Positions 1-11,200 of a DNA stretch of 64,000 nt are shown piece after piece. The notes below the pieces were generated by a model. That model was given only the letters and a program-made list of their open reading frames with translations, was not told the DNA's origin and did no database searches. Source of the DNA: Branchiostoma belcheri (lineage: Eukaryota; Chordata; Leptocardii; Amphioxiformes; Branchiostomatidae); the NCBI RefSeq assembly GCF_001625305.1, contig NW_017803932.1, positions 304,989 to 368,988 on the forward strand, given 5' to 3'. Position numbers and translations under genes: made by a program. How positions within the stretch are numbered: the first letter of the stretch is position 1; the number at the start of each line of letters is the position of its first letter.

Positions 1-1
1 T

Positions 2-1147
2 CGGGGCTGGGAGTGCCAAATCCCAAGTGCCGGAAAGATCGACCCGTAGCCCCCCTTCCCTGTTGAGGGTGGGGTTGTACATTCTTTCATATATTGCCTC
101 TTTAACACCCCGTTCCCACCAGCTTGTTTCGCGGTCTAAGACATCCGTGGACTCGAGTTTGAAAGAGTGACCCTGGTTGTGTTGTAGGTGGTGGAAAATG
201 GCTGAGGAGTAGCCGTTGGCACTAGGTCGGCAATGTTCTTTGTACCTTACTTTAAGCGGTCGGCTTGTCTCTCCGATGTAGGTGTTGTTACAGTTGGGCT
301 CCTCACATTTGAGTCTGTAAATAACATTCGCCTTGGTACCCTTGTGAGGTCGGTCCTTAGGGTGTACCAGTCTTTGTCTGAGGGTTGAGTGAGGTTTGAA
401 GTTAGTGGCTATGTTGAAGTTTTGGAAGATCCGTCGGAGTTTTTCAGATACTCCTTGGACATACGGAATAGTGATGTTGGCCTTGTTTTTGTTGGTCAAT
501 GGTTTGCACTTCTGGGTTTTCTTAGACTGATCTGAAGGTTTGAGCGCTTTGTTGAAAGTCCAGTTTTGGTAGCCACATTTAGCCAGGGCACCTCGGAGGT
601 GTCTATGTTCGTCCGTTTTGGCTTGGTCTGAAGTGACAATGTTGTCTGCACGATGGAAGAGAGTTTTGATCACTGCTAGTTTGTGTTCCAAAGGGTGGTG
701 GGAATCAAAGGCCAGGTACTGATCAGTGTGGGTTGGTTTCCTGTACACTTCGAAACGGAGGTTACCATCTTCCTCTACGATAGTTTTGGTGTCTAGAAAA
801 GGGAGCATGTTGTCATGGCTTGGCTCCTGTGTAAACTTGATGTTGTCATCTATCTGGTTGATGTGGTCAAAGAAGTCAGCAGCTACCCTCTTTTTCAATC
901 TGCACCAAGTGTCATCTACATATCGAAACCAGTTGGCCGGGGAAGTGTCATTGAAAGTGCTGAGGGCTTTGTTTTCAAACTTCTCCATGTACAGGTTTAC
1001 CACAATTGGTGAAACTGGTGATCCCATAGCACAGCCGTGCATCTGTTGGTAGAACTGTCCTTTGTAGGTAAAGTATGTGCATCCTAAGCAGAGTTCTAGT
1101 AGCTCACAAACTTGGTCAACGGATAGGTTGGTTCTATCTATTTGTCT
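2..1147 (-). CDS. Penelope-like reverse transcriptase / GIY-YIG endonuclease (partial)
   Basis: An open frame of 382 codons runs from an upstream stop at 1148-1150 to the window edge. In order it shows a reverse transcriptase motif with GCAMGSPVSPIVVNLY (about 1040-990), the catalytic YVDDT box (about 920-905), the LPFLDT region near 800, a basic linker, and a C-terminal GIY-YIG nuclease with NTYIGETSRPLKVRYKEH (about 290-235). This order is the signature of endonuclease-bearing Penelope-like elements. The N-terminal half of the reverse transcriptase is absent: the frame begins just before the B box, so this is a 5'-truncated copy. The rest is uninterrupted inside the window, which suggests a young insertion. 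There is no host function. Confidence 0.88.
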
Positions 1148-1216
1148 TCACTTTATTTGCATATCAATCAACAGGCTGTGTATATAAACCTGCTTTCCCC
1201 TCTGGTCTCTCAGTCA

Positions 1217-1258
1217 CTGACGAAAGCTAGTGGATACTAGCTGAAACGTCTGACGTTT
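1217..1258 (+). ncRNA. Hammerhead-ribozyme-like core in the Penelope flank
   Basis: The plus strand shows the box CTGACGA at 1217-1223, then AGCTAG/CTAGCT arms that form a perfect 6-bp stem II around a TGGATA loop, then GAAA at 1243-1246, then ACGT-CTG-ACGT, which can form a 4-bp stem III. Hammerhead motifs are known in the terminal repeats of Penelope-like elements (established knowledge). I do not see a convincing stem I, so activity is not established. Confidence 0.6.
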
Positions 1259-1340
1259 TCAAAATCATATCCAGTTGCTTGAGTAACTGTTTTTTGGCTA
1301 TCGTATTACCTGGATGTCTAACCTTCATCGACGTATTTTT

Positions 1341-2006
1341 GTAATAGTTATTGTATGAATCACGTGAAAGCAAGGATAACACATGTTATCACCACAGTAT
1401 GGGGCGACATGTAGAATAGCTGGAGCCTGAGATAACTTCAGTATTGGAGTCACTTTCCTTATTACTTATGACCCCTGTACCTGATCCTGCTCACTTTCAA
1501 TTACTCAATCTCCAACAGTTATGCCAGAGTCATTCTCAATGTGCTCCAGTGTAAGATCAGGGTCATCTCATTTGGAAAGTGGTGTCTGGAAATACATATT
1601 GCCATGCCAAGCTTCGTGAAGTACAATGCATATCTAAGTGATGCCCCTACATGTACATTATGTATGATTTGTTTAGCAATGGTAATGATGCATTTTCTAC
1701 GTTTGACATACACAGCCAACAACGAATAACTTTTAAGTACTGGTACCTACAAAATTAACTTATGAACAGTACTTATGATGTGCACTGGCAAAACACATCT
1801 TCCCAGGCAGTTTTTTGATCTTTGACTTCTATGTTTGTCAAAGTGAAGATTATACAGCTGTACTGGATAATTTGTAGTTATTGTACAGATGCATTGTGTA
1901 CATTAACTATATAGATTTAAGATATGATAGGTGCCAATATTGGTCTATGTGTCTAGAGTTCTGTAGTATTAAACTACATGCATTCCATGTATGTTTTTTT
2001 CACTAG
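1341..2006 (+). other. Intronic sequence, PACS gene
   Basis: AT-rich sequence between the Penelope element and the first visible PACS exon. It ends in a polypyrimidine stretch and a ctag acceptor. I see no exon in it. Confidence 0.6.
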
Positions 2007-2096
2007 AGCTCCAAGCGAGTCCTGCGGTCCAATGAAATCTTCATCCCCCAAAGTGGAACGTTAGACACAACATTGGAGCTGTCCTTCTCACTACAG
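2007..2096 (+). CDS. PACS: PACS exon: furin-binding region, start
   Basis: 30 codons, phase 0 to 0, between a cactag acceptor and a GTGAGC donor. It encodes [16 protein letters not shown] and ends TLELSFSLQ, matching the segment just before the YPHFLKRD block of vertebrate PACS1/2. The preceding exon is not in the window. Confidence 0.93.
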
Positions 2097-5000
2097 GTGA
2101 GCTGCAAATGCTGTTCATGAATATTTAAGACATATTTTATGGCAAAAGTGAGAGTATCATACATGACTGTATAACATGGAAGTTCATTAAATGTATTCTT
2201 AGTTTTTCAATAGAACCTTTTTCTGGGCAAACTTTTTAATCCCCCTTCATAGAATCATACATGTACATTCATGCTATGTAGCACAATTTCATATCCTACA
2301 TCCAGGGTTGATGGAGTCTTAGCTCAAGAATTATATCCTTTTATTAAAATGGAACACATTAGCTTAATAAATCAGGTATAGAATAGCGATCAGTCAATTA
2401 CAGTATTATTGACTTAGCAGCAAAAGTTTTACTTGCAAACTTTCAAGGACAATTTGCGTGAGGTGACTGACTTGCCAAAGAAACGTTTCCTCAAAAGAGT
2501 AAAGTATTCGCTGTCTGCCCTTCGGGGCTAGATCCCATCCGTCGTTTTCAATAGGTGCCTTCGGAGGGAAGAAGCGTGTGACTCGCTGATAAGATGTAAT
2601 GTGCCTTCCCTCAATAACTGCGAAACGGGAAGTCTTCCCCAGAGGTGCTTTACACAAAAGTGTGCCTGTGAATGGCAGATTACATGCACGGTGCTGTAGC
2701 CGTGTGCTCAATCACAAGACGCCTGAAATAAATCCGGTAAACCTCTGGCATGAAAAATTGTACGCGGGATAATCCCTGCTTGGATAATTCCTTTGGAGTA
2801 CCGCAAGTTTTTCTGCTGACTTGTTATAGAGTGTTTGCAAGCCACGTCTCATAAAACTGTATGTAACGTGGTGATTTCCTGTTAATTGAAAAATTTGAAT
2901 CACTGAAGGCTCGAAACTCGACTTGCTTAATGCCAGTAAAATTGGAGCTGTCACACTGTAGGACCTCCTGCACTTTACCTGCACTGGTCCAAGATGAAAC
3001 CTGGAGTGTTGTATGTATTGGCTCTACAGTAATGTTTCCCTTGTGATTGGTATGAAGCCAAGACTGTAGAAATTGTGATAGCAAAGGAACATTGGACCGT
3101 CTGTCTTTGTTATAACAAACATTGCCTCCTGCCGGGCTGTTGGAGCGTGGCCAAGTGTTGTAACCGGACTGTCCAAGTGTGACTTGATTCATTTCTTAAA
3201 CTGAAGTAGACAGATGCTCTCAGATAAGGGAAAGGCTAGCCTGCTTCAGATGAAGTGGATACTTAAGACTGATTTATGCTGGATGAGATAGAAAAGTCCA
3301 ATATCACAAAAGAACATGCCAACCAATGCAAGTTATTTGTCACTGTGCCATAACTTCAGAGTACACCACTTTGCTTAGACTCTTAGAAGTTGTAGTAGTG
3401 GTGTTTTTCCATTTTTCATCAGCAAACTTGTGTAATAGATGGTGCACGTGTCCTGTGAGTATTTTGTTGTTGAAAGTAAAATAAAGTCAAAATTTAATCA
3501 GCAAATATAAGATACCACAAACTTTTGATTTTCACTGTGCTGCTAAGTGTGTTACGTACTTAAACCTAGTTTAAACAGTAGATACCCTACCTATGAAACT
3601 TTATGCAGCTAAGAACCTGCAGCTAAAATTTATGAGACCAATAAACATCTGAGTTTGTTAGCTGTAGGAGAAAAGCAAACAAAACTTTTTAAAACTTTAT
3701 TTGCTACCTTTGTTAGCTTGTATTACCTGTTGGTTCAATGATATACACATGATATATATTTTTTGCAGTATCCCCACTTCTTAAAGAGAGACAGTAACAA
3801 GCTCCAGATCATGCTGCAGAGAAGAAAACGGTACAAGAACAGGCCGGTTCTGGGCTTCAAGACCCTGGCCGTGGGGCTGGTCAACATGGCACAGGTGAGA
3901 CAACTATCTTCTTAACCTGGAAAATGTACAGATGCACCACCAACTATACTATTAGATAAATTGCTGTACCACACTTTTACATAATATTGACAGCTATTTG
4001 TTGTTTCTTCTTCAAGGAAACTACCTTAAAAGACAGAATTCTTTGAGAAGTTGTTTTTTGATAGTACGATTGTGGAAACAGATAAGCAAGGTTACAAGTT
4101 GAAATCCTGGATACCCTGGAAAGCTGTTGTTGGCATGCATGAGCCAGGAATATTTCTAATTTTGGGATGGCTTTCAGTGAAGGTCACATCATTAGTAAGA
4201 TGGCACAGCAGTATCATGTTGGGCTCAGTAGAGCATGACAAAAGAGATTGTGTGATTCTACTGTCCTTGTACAGGAGCGTGACCCCACTTATACTCTCCC
4301 CGCTGCCAGCGAATATTTATTGGAAAAATTGCCCTCTCGAGGGAGGTCTAGGTTGATGTTCTACTCCGCGGATGTAATTGATTTTTGCCAGGGCATGGAG
4401 AGTCACCGCATCACAGTATCACACTACAGCTAGCATTTATGTATACCCTTTGTTTTTTAGATATACAAAAAGTTCATGACAGTGTTTTTCAAGTGTAATG
4501 ATTGGAATTCCATGGGTACCACATTAGAAAAACTCTACCAAATGCATCTTGATAACACCTTTTTTTAAATGTGTCGGCAGAATATTATGAAAGTTTCCGC
4601 TATGTGAAAAGGACACTGAATCTTCCTTTAGAAAGTTTTCTTGTTTTCTGAATAAATCTACAAACCATGGCTCAGTTTTTCAACTATGGTCTTAGAATGT
4701 CATCTAGTGAATCAGTCTTCTTTTGCCTGTAAAAGGATTACTTAGGTAAGCAGATTTTAAGGGCAAAAGCTTTCACGCTGAAACAGATTCCTGGCATGTT
4801 AGAGTCCATGCAGATTATTTCCAACTTTGTCAACTTCTGATAAAACTAAGCCTACAGGACTGACAAATGTGATGACATTAGCTGAATGCCATTATACGCT
4901 ATCAGTGTCAAACAACACTGCGAGTAGTGCTATCTTTAACTATTTACTTGATTTGCCTAGAGGCTGGCTCCCAAGGAATTTGTCTCATAAATCACCTAAA

Positions 5001-8000
5001 AGTTCTTCAGAAACTTCTCAGACTCTCTGCTGCATAAGATATAGACCTTGGGATTTTCTTCTCAGAATGATTTTGCATAATCTAAATGTTCAATTTCTAT
5101 ACTAGTAGGGATATGGGAAGGGTAAAAATTCTATGACCTTGTTTGCATGTGTATATGGCTTAGCAGTGTTGTGTTTCATAAAAGAGATTTTGCATAGATA
5201 TGGATGTCCTTACTTTGTCCTTGGTGCTGAAAATGCAGCAGAACAGACTGAGGTTCACTCCGCTGGCTGGAACCTATAATCATTGGCCTTCTCTCCTCTC
5301 CTCAGAAGAGACGGCTAGTGTGTAATTAGAAGATGAAACAGCAGGCCCAATTGCAACCTTGGGTCTCCTTAAAGCCACAGCCTATCTCATTCATCACTGA
5401 GGGAAAGAGTTGGGGAAGTCTACACATCTATAGATTGTTTGCCACAGCCTCCCCTCCCCTCAACTGCTATCATGTTCAATTCAAAAGAAGACTTGCTATG
5501 GGAATGTGTTTTTTTTTTTAAAAACATGTTGTTTTCTTTGCAAATTGCCAACTGTGGGACAATCAAATCTAAAGAAACAGTGGTTTAACTTGACGTAGCT
5601 CCTAGCTCATAATTCTTGCATATCATCATTCAAGAAATTTGACCTTAGACAAAATGGATGTTGATTGATTTTTCACCCTTGACATATGTTCCAGACCATT
5701 ATACACAAGCCCATATAATGTTTATGAAGTGTGCTGCCTACTGAAGCATGTATTACATAAAGGCAAACAGAGCAAAGAAACATCATTTGTCAATATAATT
5801 AAGACAGCCCAGGGATCTGTGGAGGCTTTTTATTTCCAATTTCAAAGAAATCCACATCCTGAAAGGATGGAGATATGTTTTATGGGTGCCTGAAAAATTG
5901 ATTGATGTTAAGCATGTTGCAAGCATAACTCAAGGTCATTGCTGCATTGCAGAGATGAAAAATATCATTTGTTCAGCTGCAGTACATGCCATTGTGTCAA
6001 TTCTCTTATAAAGAAAATATAGTTTGTTCCCTTCCCTCAGCAGATATGATAGCTTATATCAAATATTTCTGGTCCAGTTTTCCTACAAAAGCTAGAGAAT
6101 ATGTTTGTATGGCATGCACGTATTCATGAATGAATTATTTCTTTTTCTCTACTCCAGAACAACTGAGATTCTAATCTTGCAGCTACAGTGATCAAATATA
6201 CTTACAAAATTATATCATTACAGATATACTCCGTACACCGTATTATGTATTAATTCATTAAGCTAAAATAATTATCATTATGTAGCGTTGTAGCAGCCTT
6301 TTTCCTTGTAACAAAGTAACAATTTTGAAATTAAAACATATTTCATGGAGTCAGAGATATGTCAGATGGTCCTGTTCTAGATCTCTTTATCAGCTTATCA
6401 CTGTAACTGCAAGCACATCTAAAAACTTTATTTTCCAGTCTGCTAGGAAAGGAAATGTGATAACAAGATATCATTCTGCGATTACAAATCCATCCACTGA
6501 TTAATAACAGTTGCCTTCCAAGGGTATCGTATTACCTAACGTTATCAGACTGTGATGTCCCAATCTATTACCCACCAATGTGTGTGATCAGAGAGGTGTG
6601 TAATATGTGCTGTAAAACTTCTCTACCCATCTCTGGGGCCTGGGGTGTCATTAAGGAGTCATCATTGTCTGCACCAGCAAGTTCAAGGTAAAATTAGCCT
6701 CACAGAATATGGAGTAGTGAATTGTTCCAGAAGTTATGTGAGAAATGTGGTGGTGTTTTTTTTCTAAAGGTTGAAGTTGTATGTGCTATTAACTTTCTTT
6801 ATGTATCATTTATTAGAGTTGAATATACATGTCATGTATCTCTGAACAGGTACACTTTTGGGCTGGCAAGATTTCTTCTTCTGATATTTTGCAAATAATC
6901 AGGTACATGCACTATCAGGAAGACTACATAATGATATTTATTAAGCCAAACCTTCCACAAAATCCTTAAACTGATGAAAAGGCACGCCTTGAATAATTTG
7001 CAACAATACACTTGAAAAAGACATACATGTACTTTACATTGATTGATGATTTTTAGCCGTTGCCATGTGCCAATATTTTGCCCGTTAAGTACGCAATGTA
7101 CAACATTGAAGTGTCAATAGAACTTACTACTTTGTAATCATGCAACATTTTGGGTACCATAATATTATACATATCAACCCAGCATATGAATGGCTCAAAC
7201 AGTTATCCCATGTAAAAAGTTGCTAAAGAACATTTGTAACAGCAATGAAACCAGCAGCTGCCATAAACCAGATAGCCGAATCCATACTTTGGGAAACCAA
7301 AGGACATTCCAATGACAATGTCATTCAGCCCTCCCTTTGTCCCCAACGTTTCAGGCACTAGGAGTGAAAATGGGTGGTATAGCTCATCAGAAATGGCAGT
7401 TGAAGAAAGGGGATATATTGATTATGTGCCGTTGCAGACAGGATGGTAGTTGGTAACGTGTTCGCAGCACGTCCCAGAGGGCTGTGCTGTATAGTTAACG
7501 GTGCAGTCTCGGTATGTCACCTTGCAAAATGTCTGTGCAGACAAACGATGGTTCAAAAACTGTTACATCTGTAATTAATCATGTCACAAGCAAATATAAC
7601 GTTTCCTCTGTTGGACCTCTTTACTCCGATATGCTCTTCTTTCTTAAAAGTGCTTGAATAATGTATATTTAGGTAGCCTTTGACCCCCTGAAATGTGAAA
7701 ATGACAAAAAGCCAAAACTTCAGAATTCTGACAGTTGGTATACTTGATGCCTCAGCATAAGGGCACAACATAGCATCAGACAATTGTGTTACCAACCCGA
7801 CCATGGAGGGACAGAGGGTGATGCGGGATTCCCCGTGTGGATCTATACAGCATGTATCACAAGGTACCAAACTGTTTGCACATTCGAACAAAGATTTATT
7901 TTGAATCTCCTCTCATGCAACACTACAAATTCCGTTTTACCCAGGTACTACAGAGACCAATGGACAGTGACTTGACCATGTACAGCAAAGAGAGCAAGTC

Positions 8001-8190
8001 CCACGTCGCAGCGGTCAGGATCGTCGCCATGTCCAGTCAGCCAGTCGATCACGAGGAAGGTGCAACAGGCGGGAGGAGAAAAGCCGAGTCCACCGGTAAA
8101 TGTTTTTCTACATTAAACCTTGTCAGCGTCTTATTCTTGAGGCCCTTTCTCTATGTCACTGTTACACTCCAATGTTTATTCATATCATAC

Positions 8191-8263
<73 letters not shown>

Positions 8264-11200
8264 ACTTTTATTCTTATGTTTGTTTGGGCCATGGTACAAA
8301 ATTGGACCCACCTTCTGTTCTGATTGTCCTTGTAAGAACAGGTTGATCATTTGTTCTTAGCAGTCTGAAGTTTCTAAAAGTTGCAATGTCCGCAGCTATA
8401 TTGTACATGAGGAACATTTGTATCAGGGGGGCAGGAATGAGAGGGTAAAGAAAGACTGGAAATAAATAATTGATAATAGCACAGACATGATGAAAACAGG
8501 GAAAGTTTCCTTCATTCTACCTCATGTCTTGTACGTCTGTCGATCATCAACTCAGTGTATGTGATAACATGTTAACTAATCATAATGCATAGCTGTAGAT
8601 ACTACTGTACTTCGAGAAGACATACTTGTAGTCCACTTATAGGAAGAGGACTAGCTATTAGTCTTTAGTGTTTACCTGTCAAGTGTCTGAGAAAGCGGAT
8701 ATCGAACTCACAAGCCGGAGTGGTCCGTTGTGTAGGTGAACGTCGCTTCAGCCTGCTCACCCCCTCCGACTTGTACCAGCACTACATGTTGCGGAAGTCG
8801 GGGGGAGACCTGGCCACTCCCGACGTCAGTAACTTCTGGGAGAACGGACCCACCAATGACCCAATATCGGACGGGGACAATGGTGAACCCGACATGGACT
8901 CAGCGTTTACGCTAGGTTGGTCGCAACCAAATCCCTGAGCCGACATATGCATTATATAGATATATACCAGATTTACTAACAATGTTTTTTTTTCTTCCTT
9001 TTTTTCCTTCCTATTTCCCTCTTATCATCAACCTTGTTTCTGTGATTTTTTTCTCCTTATATGTTGTCTTGCTTGGGGAATTGTCCTGACTTTGTTGGGG
9101 TGTTTTTTACCCTCTTTCATCTCATCTAAAATTATCTACCTTTTAACTCCTTTGCAACATTTCTCACATGATCACACATCACACTTTGAATTACTCTACA
9201 ATGGTGATCTCACTTGTGCTTTGTTTGTTCATTGCCTGTCATCTCCCAATTTCCCCCCATGTTTTGTATGTGACTTGCTTTTGTTTGTGGTCTTGTTGTT
9301 TACTTCTTGGTGCTTCTTTTGTTCATCAACGTCATTTTCATTCTTCTTTGCGCAATGTTCTTTTCCTTGTTGTACGTATTTATAATTTTTGTTTTGTTAA
9401 CCCTTTGCACCTTGTGCTCCCCTCTGACCTTTATCCCTTTAACCTTTGCACCTTGTGCTCCCCTCTGACCTTTATCCCTGTCACCTTTGCACCCTGTGCT
9501 CCCTTTTGACCTCTATCCCGTTCACCCTGTTCTCCCTTGCTGCCTCTGACCTCCTACTTTGGTCTGTCATGTGTCTCTCACGATCTCGCAGCAGACAGAT
9601 CGCCGGGCGAGGACAACGAGAGTGATGAAGACGACGAGTTCTTCTCCTCGGACCAGGAGGGGAGCGACAGCGAGGGCAACATCGGAGGAGCGCAGGTCAG
9701 CTTCAACCTGGATCTCTAACTTTATTATTACATCCTTAAAGTTGGATATCATTAACAGATCCTTACGGTCGGATGTCTTTAACATGTCCTTAAATTTGGA
9801 TATCTTAAACATGTCCTTTAAGTTGGATATCATCAACACATTTTTTTTAGATGAATTTCTTTTAATCAACGTTAGATGTCTGGAACATGCCCTTAAGTTA
9901 ATGTTGGATATCTTTAACGTGTATGATAAACACACTGCAGTTGCTTCCACTAGTACTATACCATTCAATCCTCTTATATATTGTAGATCAGAGTTACCAA
10001 ACTCTATTATAGGATAACCAAGTTACAAAACTTATCAACAGTATACGATGTACAGATCCCTACAGAGAAATAACCATACTGCATGCTAAGAAGAAAAATC
10101 TCCTGCCTCCTTGTCACAAAATGCCATTAAAAGATTACCATCTCTGTGGAACGTGGCAGCTGAGGTTCGACCTTGCCATACATACATTTTTGTAAGTATG
10201 GGTGGCACAATTAAGGGAACATCACCTTGAAAATAATACCTTCAGATAGCCATTAATATTCTCGGCAGGTACCGGTATTAAATTATGGGTTTCTAAGGAT
10301 CTTGTTTCATGCAAAGAGACTGCGCCATAGCGTAATGGGAAAACATTCGCAAAATCCCTTGAGGAATGAGTTTGAACCCGCAATCCCAGATTTATGATAG
10401 ATGACAGTTTTTACACCATGCCTCGTTTCTTATATGCTATCAAAACAGGAATCCAAGCAAAGCCAAACTTATACAAACCCACCCTTGTACAGTTGTACTT
10501 GTACAATTTTCTGTAGAGTGTAGATTTCAGCATCTTTATGGACTTGAGTAACTCGTGCTTGAAATCAGAAGGGACGATCTACAGCCCTTGAAATTGACCT
10601 TACAAGGTGACTAGGCTTTAAAAGGTATTAGGAGAAGGCAATGCCCAAACAGCCATTTCATATGGAGCACAAAGGGACCAGACTTACAGGTGGAAACAAA
10701 GGGACCCAGGTGTTGAAGTGTGACAAGAGAATTATTACTCCTTTTTAGCATGTTACCTACAGCAGGTGCAGTGTCAAGTGTTTGACTTCCAGAATACATA
10801 ATATATAGACAGCAGAACATCATTTGTGTGGCCATGGCTTTGGAGGCTTAAGCACACACGGATGGTTGCAGAATGCTTGATGGTAGCAATCTCAGACGAC
10901 TTATACCGGGGGGCCTACAATGGGTAATGGCTAGCTTTCATGTACTGCTAGCATGCATGATATGGGAGAAAGTTTTATTCTGTGGGAATTGTAATAATCC
11001 TGTAAGCATGATGATGTACAAAATAATATGCACTGTAAAACAAATGATAATTGTAAATGACTAGAACAAAGGCGTAGGGTTGTTTGATTTACAGAATACA
11101 TGTACACCAGCTCTGTATCCATGGCATGTGCTCCATTACTTGTAGATAGCCCTGGCAAATTGGGACTTTAAAAAGGCATTCTCCCTAGCAACCAGCTTCT

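Larger units (their letters stand above)
1..1340 (-). mobile_element. Penelope-like retroelement, 5'-truncated, with inverted terminal flank
   Basis: The minus strand carries a Penelope-like element copy running off the left edge. It encodes the C-terminal half of the reverse transcriptase and a GIY-YIG endonuclease (see the CDS entry). The part from about 1150 to 1340 has no coding frame and holds, on the plus strand, a hammerhead-like core, opposite in orientation to the ORF. Inverted and partial terminal copies are a known habit of Penelope elements. The right boundary is not certain; the tail reading ATTACCTGGATG near 1308 to about 1340 looks like the end of such an element. No target duplication can be checked because the left end is outside the window. 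The element sits upstream of the first visible PACS exon, so it is probably intronic. Confidence 0.85.

Noticed and set aside
2406-3192. Three stacked minus-strand open frames of 90-122 codons
   Set aside because: They have no recognisable motif or splice logic and lie within a PACS intron; most likely chance frames in a less AT-rich block.
7837-8346. 169-codon plus-strand frame
   Set aside because: It is a read-through of a real PACS exon into its intron and the (TA)n tract, which gives a Tyr-Ile run.
9559-10017. 152-codon frame overlapping the acidic-cluster exon
   Set aside because: It is out of frame with the exon and continues into a minisatellite; the real frame is the acidic one.
10318-10390. 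Functional tRNA gene
   Set aside because: A- and B-box-like words are present but the acceptor and anticodon stems do not pair.
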